Source: Bryobacterales bacterium (GTDB lineage: Bacteria; Acidobacteriota; Terriglobia; Bryobacterales; Bryobacteraceae). From it: a stretch of DNA of 5,888 nt. The notes under the pieces were generated by a model, which worked only from the letters and a program-made list of their open reading frames with translations, ran no database searches and had not been told where the DNA came from. Positions within the stretch are counted from its first letter, which is position 1. The number at the start of each line of letters is the position of its first letter. Positions 5,479-5,888 of this stretch are shown here, piece after piece. The DNA lies in the NCBI GenBank assembly GCA_003132905.1, contig PKZC01000213.1:31984-37871 (forward strand), in the 5' to 3' direction. Both the position numbers and the translations under genes were made by a program.

Positions 5479-5888
5479 ATGCCGGTACCGGAAAGTGCAT
5501 CGACAAAAATCACTGGGCCGCAAAAGGCCGCCATTCTTCTGGTGGCGCTGGGCGACAAGATCAGCGGCGAAGTAATGAAGCAACTCAACGACGACGAAGC
5601 CAAGGCGGTGGGCAAAGCGATCGCGCGGCTGGATAAGGTGACGCCCAGCCAAACCGAAGCGGTGCTCGAAGAGTTTTGTGAGTTGACGAGACAAAGCGGC
5701 GGCCGGGGCGGCTTCGATTACGCCAAGCGGGTGCTCTCGAACGCTTTTGGACCAGAGGGCGCGAAGCGAATCTCGGACCATCTTCCGCGCATCGGTGCAC
5801 GGTTCAACAAGAATATGGAATCGCTGCAAAAGGCCGATCCCAATCAATTGAGCCGCTTCATCGAAAGCGAGCATCCGCAAACCATCGC
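5479..5888 (+). CDS. fliG: Flagellar motor switch protein FliG (3' end missing)
   Basis: FliG is the rotor protein bound to the cytoplasmic side of the MS-ring, where it contacts FliM and the stator MotA to produce torque. The frame is open from ATG 5479 to the window edge, giving 136 residues of about 330 expected. The visible part is the N-terminal FliF-binding domain, with QKAAILLVALGDKISGEVMK (15-34) and the following helices to EEFCELTRQ and FDYAKRVLSNAFGPEGAKRI. The start of the middle, FliM-binding domain appears at 116-136 (LQKADPNQLSRFIESEHP), a well-known FliG signature. A purine-rich GAGGAAG at 5461-5467 within the end of fliF can serve as ribosome binding site, 11 bases before the ATG. 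The torque-generating C-terminal domain is outside the window. Confidence 0.96.
   Translation, partial: MPVPESASTKITGPQKAAILLVALGDKISGEVMKQLNDDEAKAVGKAIARLDKVTPSQTEAVLEEFCELTRQSGGRGGFDYAKRVLSNAFGPEGAKRISDHLPRIGARFNKNMESLQKADPNQLSRFIESEHPQTI

Noticed and set aside
2659..5880. A 1073-codon open frame on the minus strand across flgB to fliG
   Set aside because: It is exactly in codon register with flgC, fliE, fliF and fliG, so it is open only because those genes avoid TTA, CTA and TCA. The product is rich in Arg, His and Gly with no domain pattern, and the sense genes are unmistakable.

Overview
The window is a compact, all-plus-strand block of flagellar genes. In order it holds the 3' part of a flagellin gene (fliC), the filament-cap gene fliD, a small fliT-position gene, then the basal-body genes flgB, flgC, fliE and fliF, and the 5' part of the rotor gene fliG. 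Every gene except the small one after fliD is recognisable from conserved family motifs. No mobile element, tRNA, rRNA or CRISPR array is visible. No stretch over 300 bases lacks a gene; the largest gap is 138 bases.

Organism: a moderately GC-rich, flagellated bacterium with an LPS-type flagellar gene set. The order flgB-flgC-fliE-fliF-fliG is widespread (Acidobacteriota, Nitrospirota, Deltaproteobacteria, Bacillota and others). The short flagellin with a reduced, Gly/Ser/Thr-rich centre and the Ala/Ser/Thr/Gln-rich FliD would suit Acidobacteriota. This is a guess from sequence style, not a demonstrated assignment.

Layout: (1) 1-732 is the end of flagellin and a spacer. The spacer holds a strong stem-loop that looks like an intrinsic terminator, and a sigma-28-like promoter for fliD lies inside the same stem-loop. 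(2) 733-2419 is fliD plus a 104-codon gene overlapping its end by 20 bases, in the place usually taken by fliS/fliT. (3) 2420-2557 is a regulatory gap with two imperfect hairpins/dyads and a full-consensus sigma-54 (RpoN) -24/-12 element just before flgB. (4) 2558-5888 is a tight operon: flgB/flgC overlap by 4 bases, and the later gaps are 18, 42 and 3 bases.

How they work together: FliF forms the MS-ring in the inner membrane. FliE joins it to the proximal rod, of which FlgB and FlgC are parts, and FliG binds the FliF C-terminal tail as the torque-generating rotor ring. FliC is the filament subunit and FliD caps the growing filament. The sequence suggests two regulatory tiers placed side by side: a RpoN-driven basal-body operon and a late filament/cap unit read from a FliA-type promoter. 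No undescribed system is evident. The most interesting signals are in the two intergenic spacers: the sigma-54 promoter that predicts a nearly leaderless flgB mRNA, and the promoter nested in a terminator before fliD.
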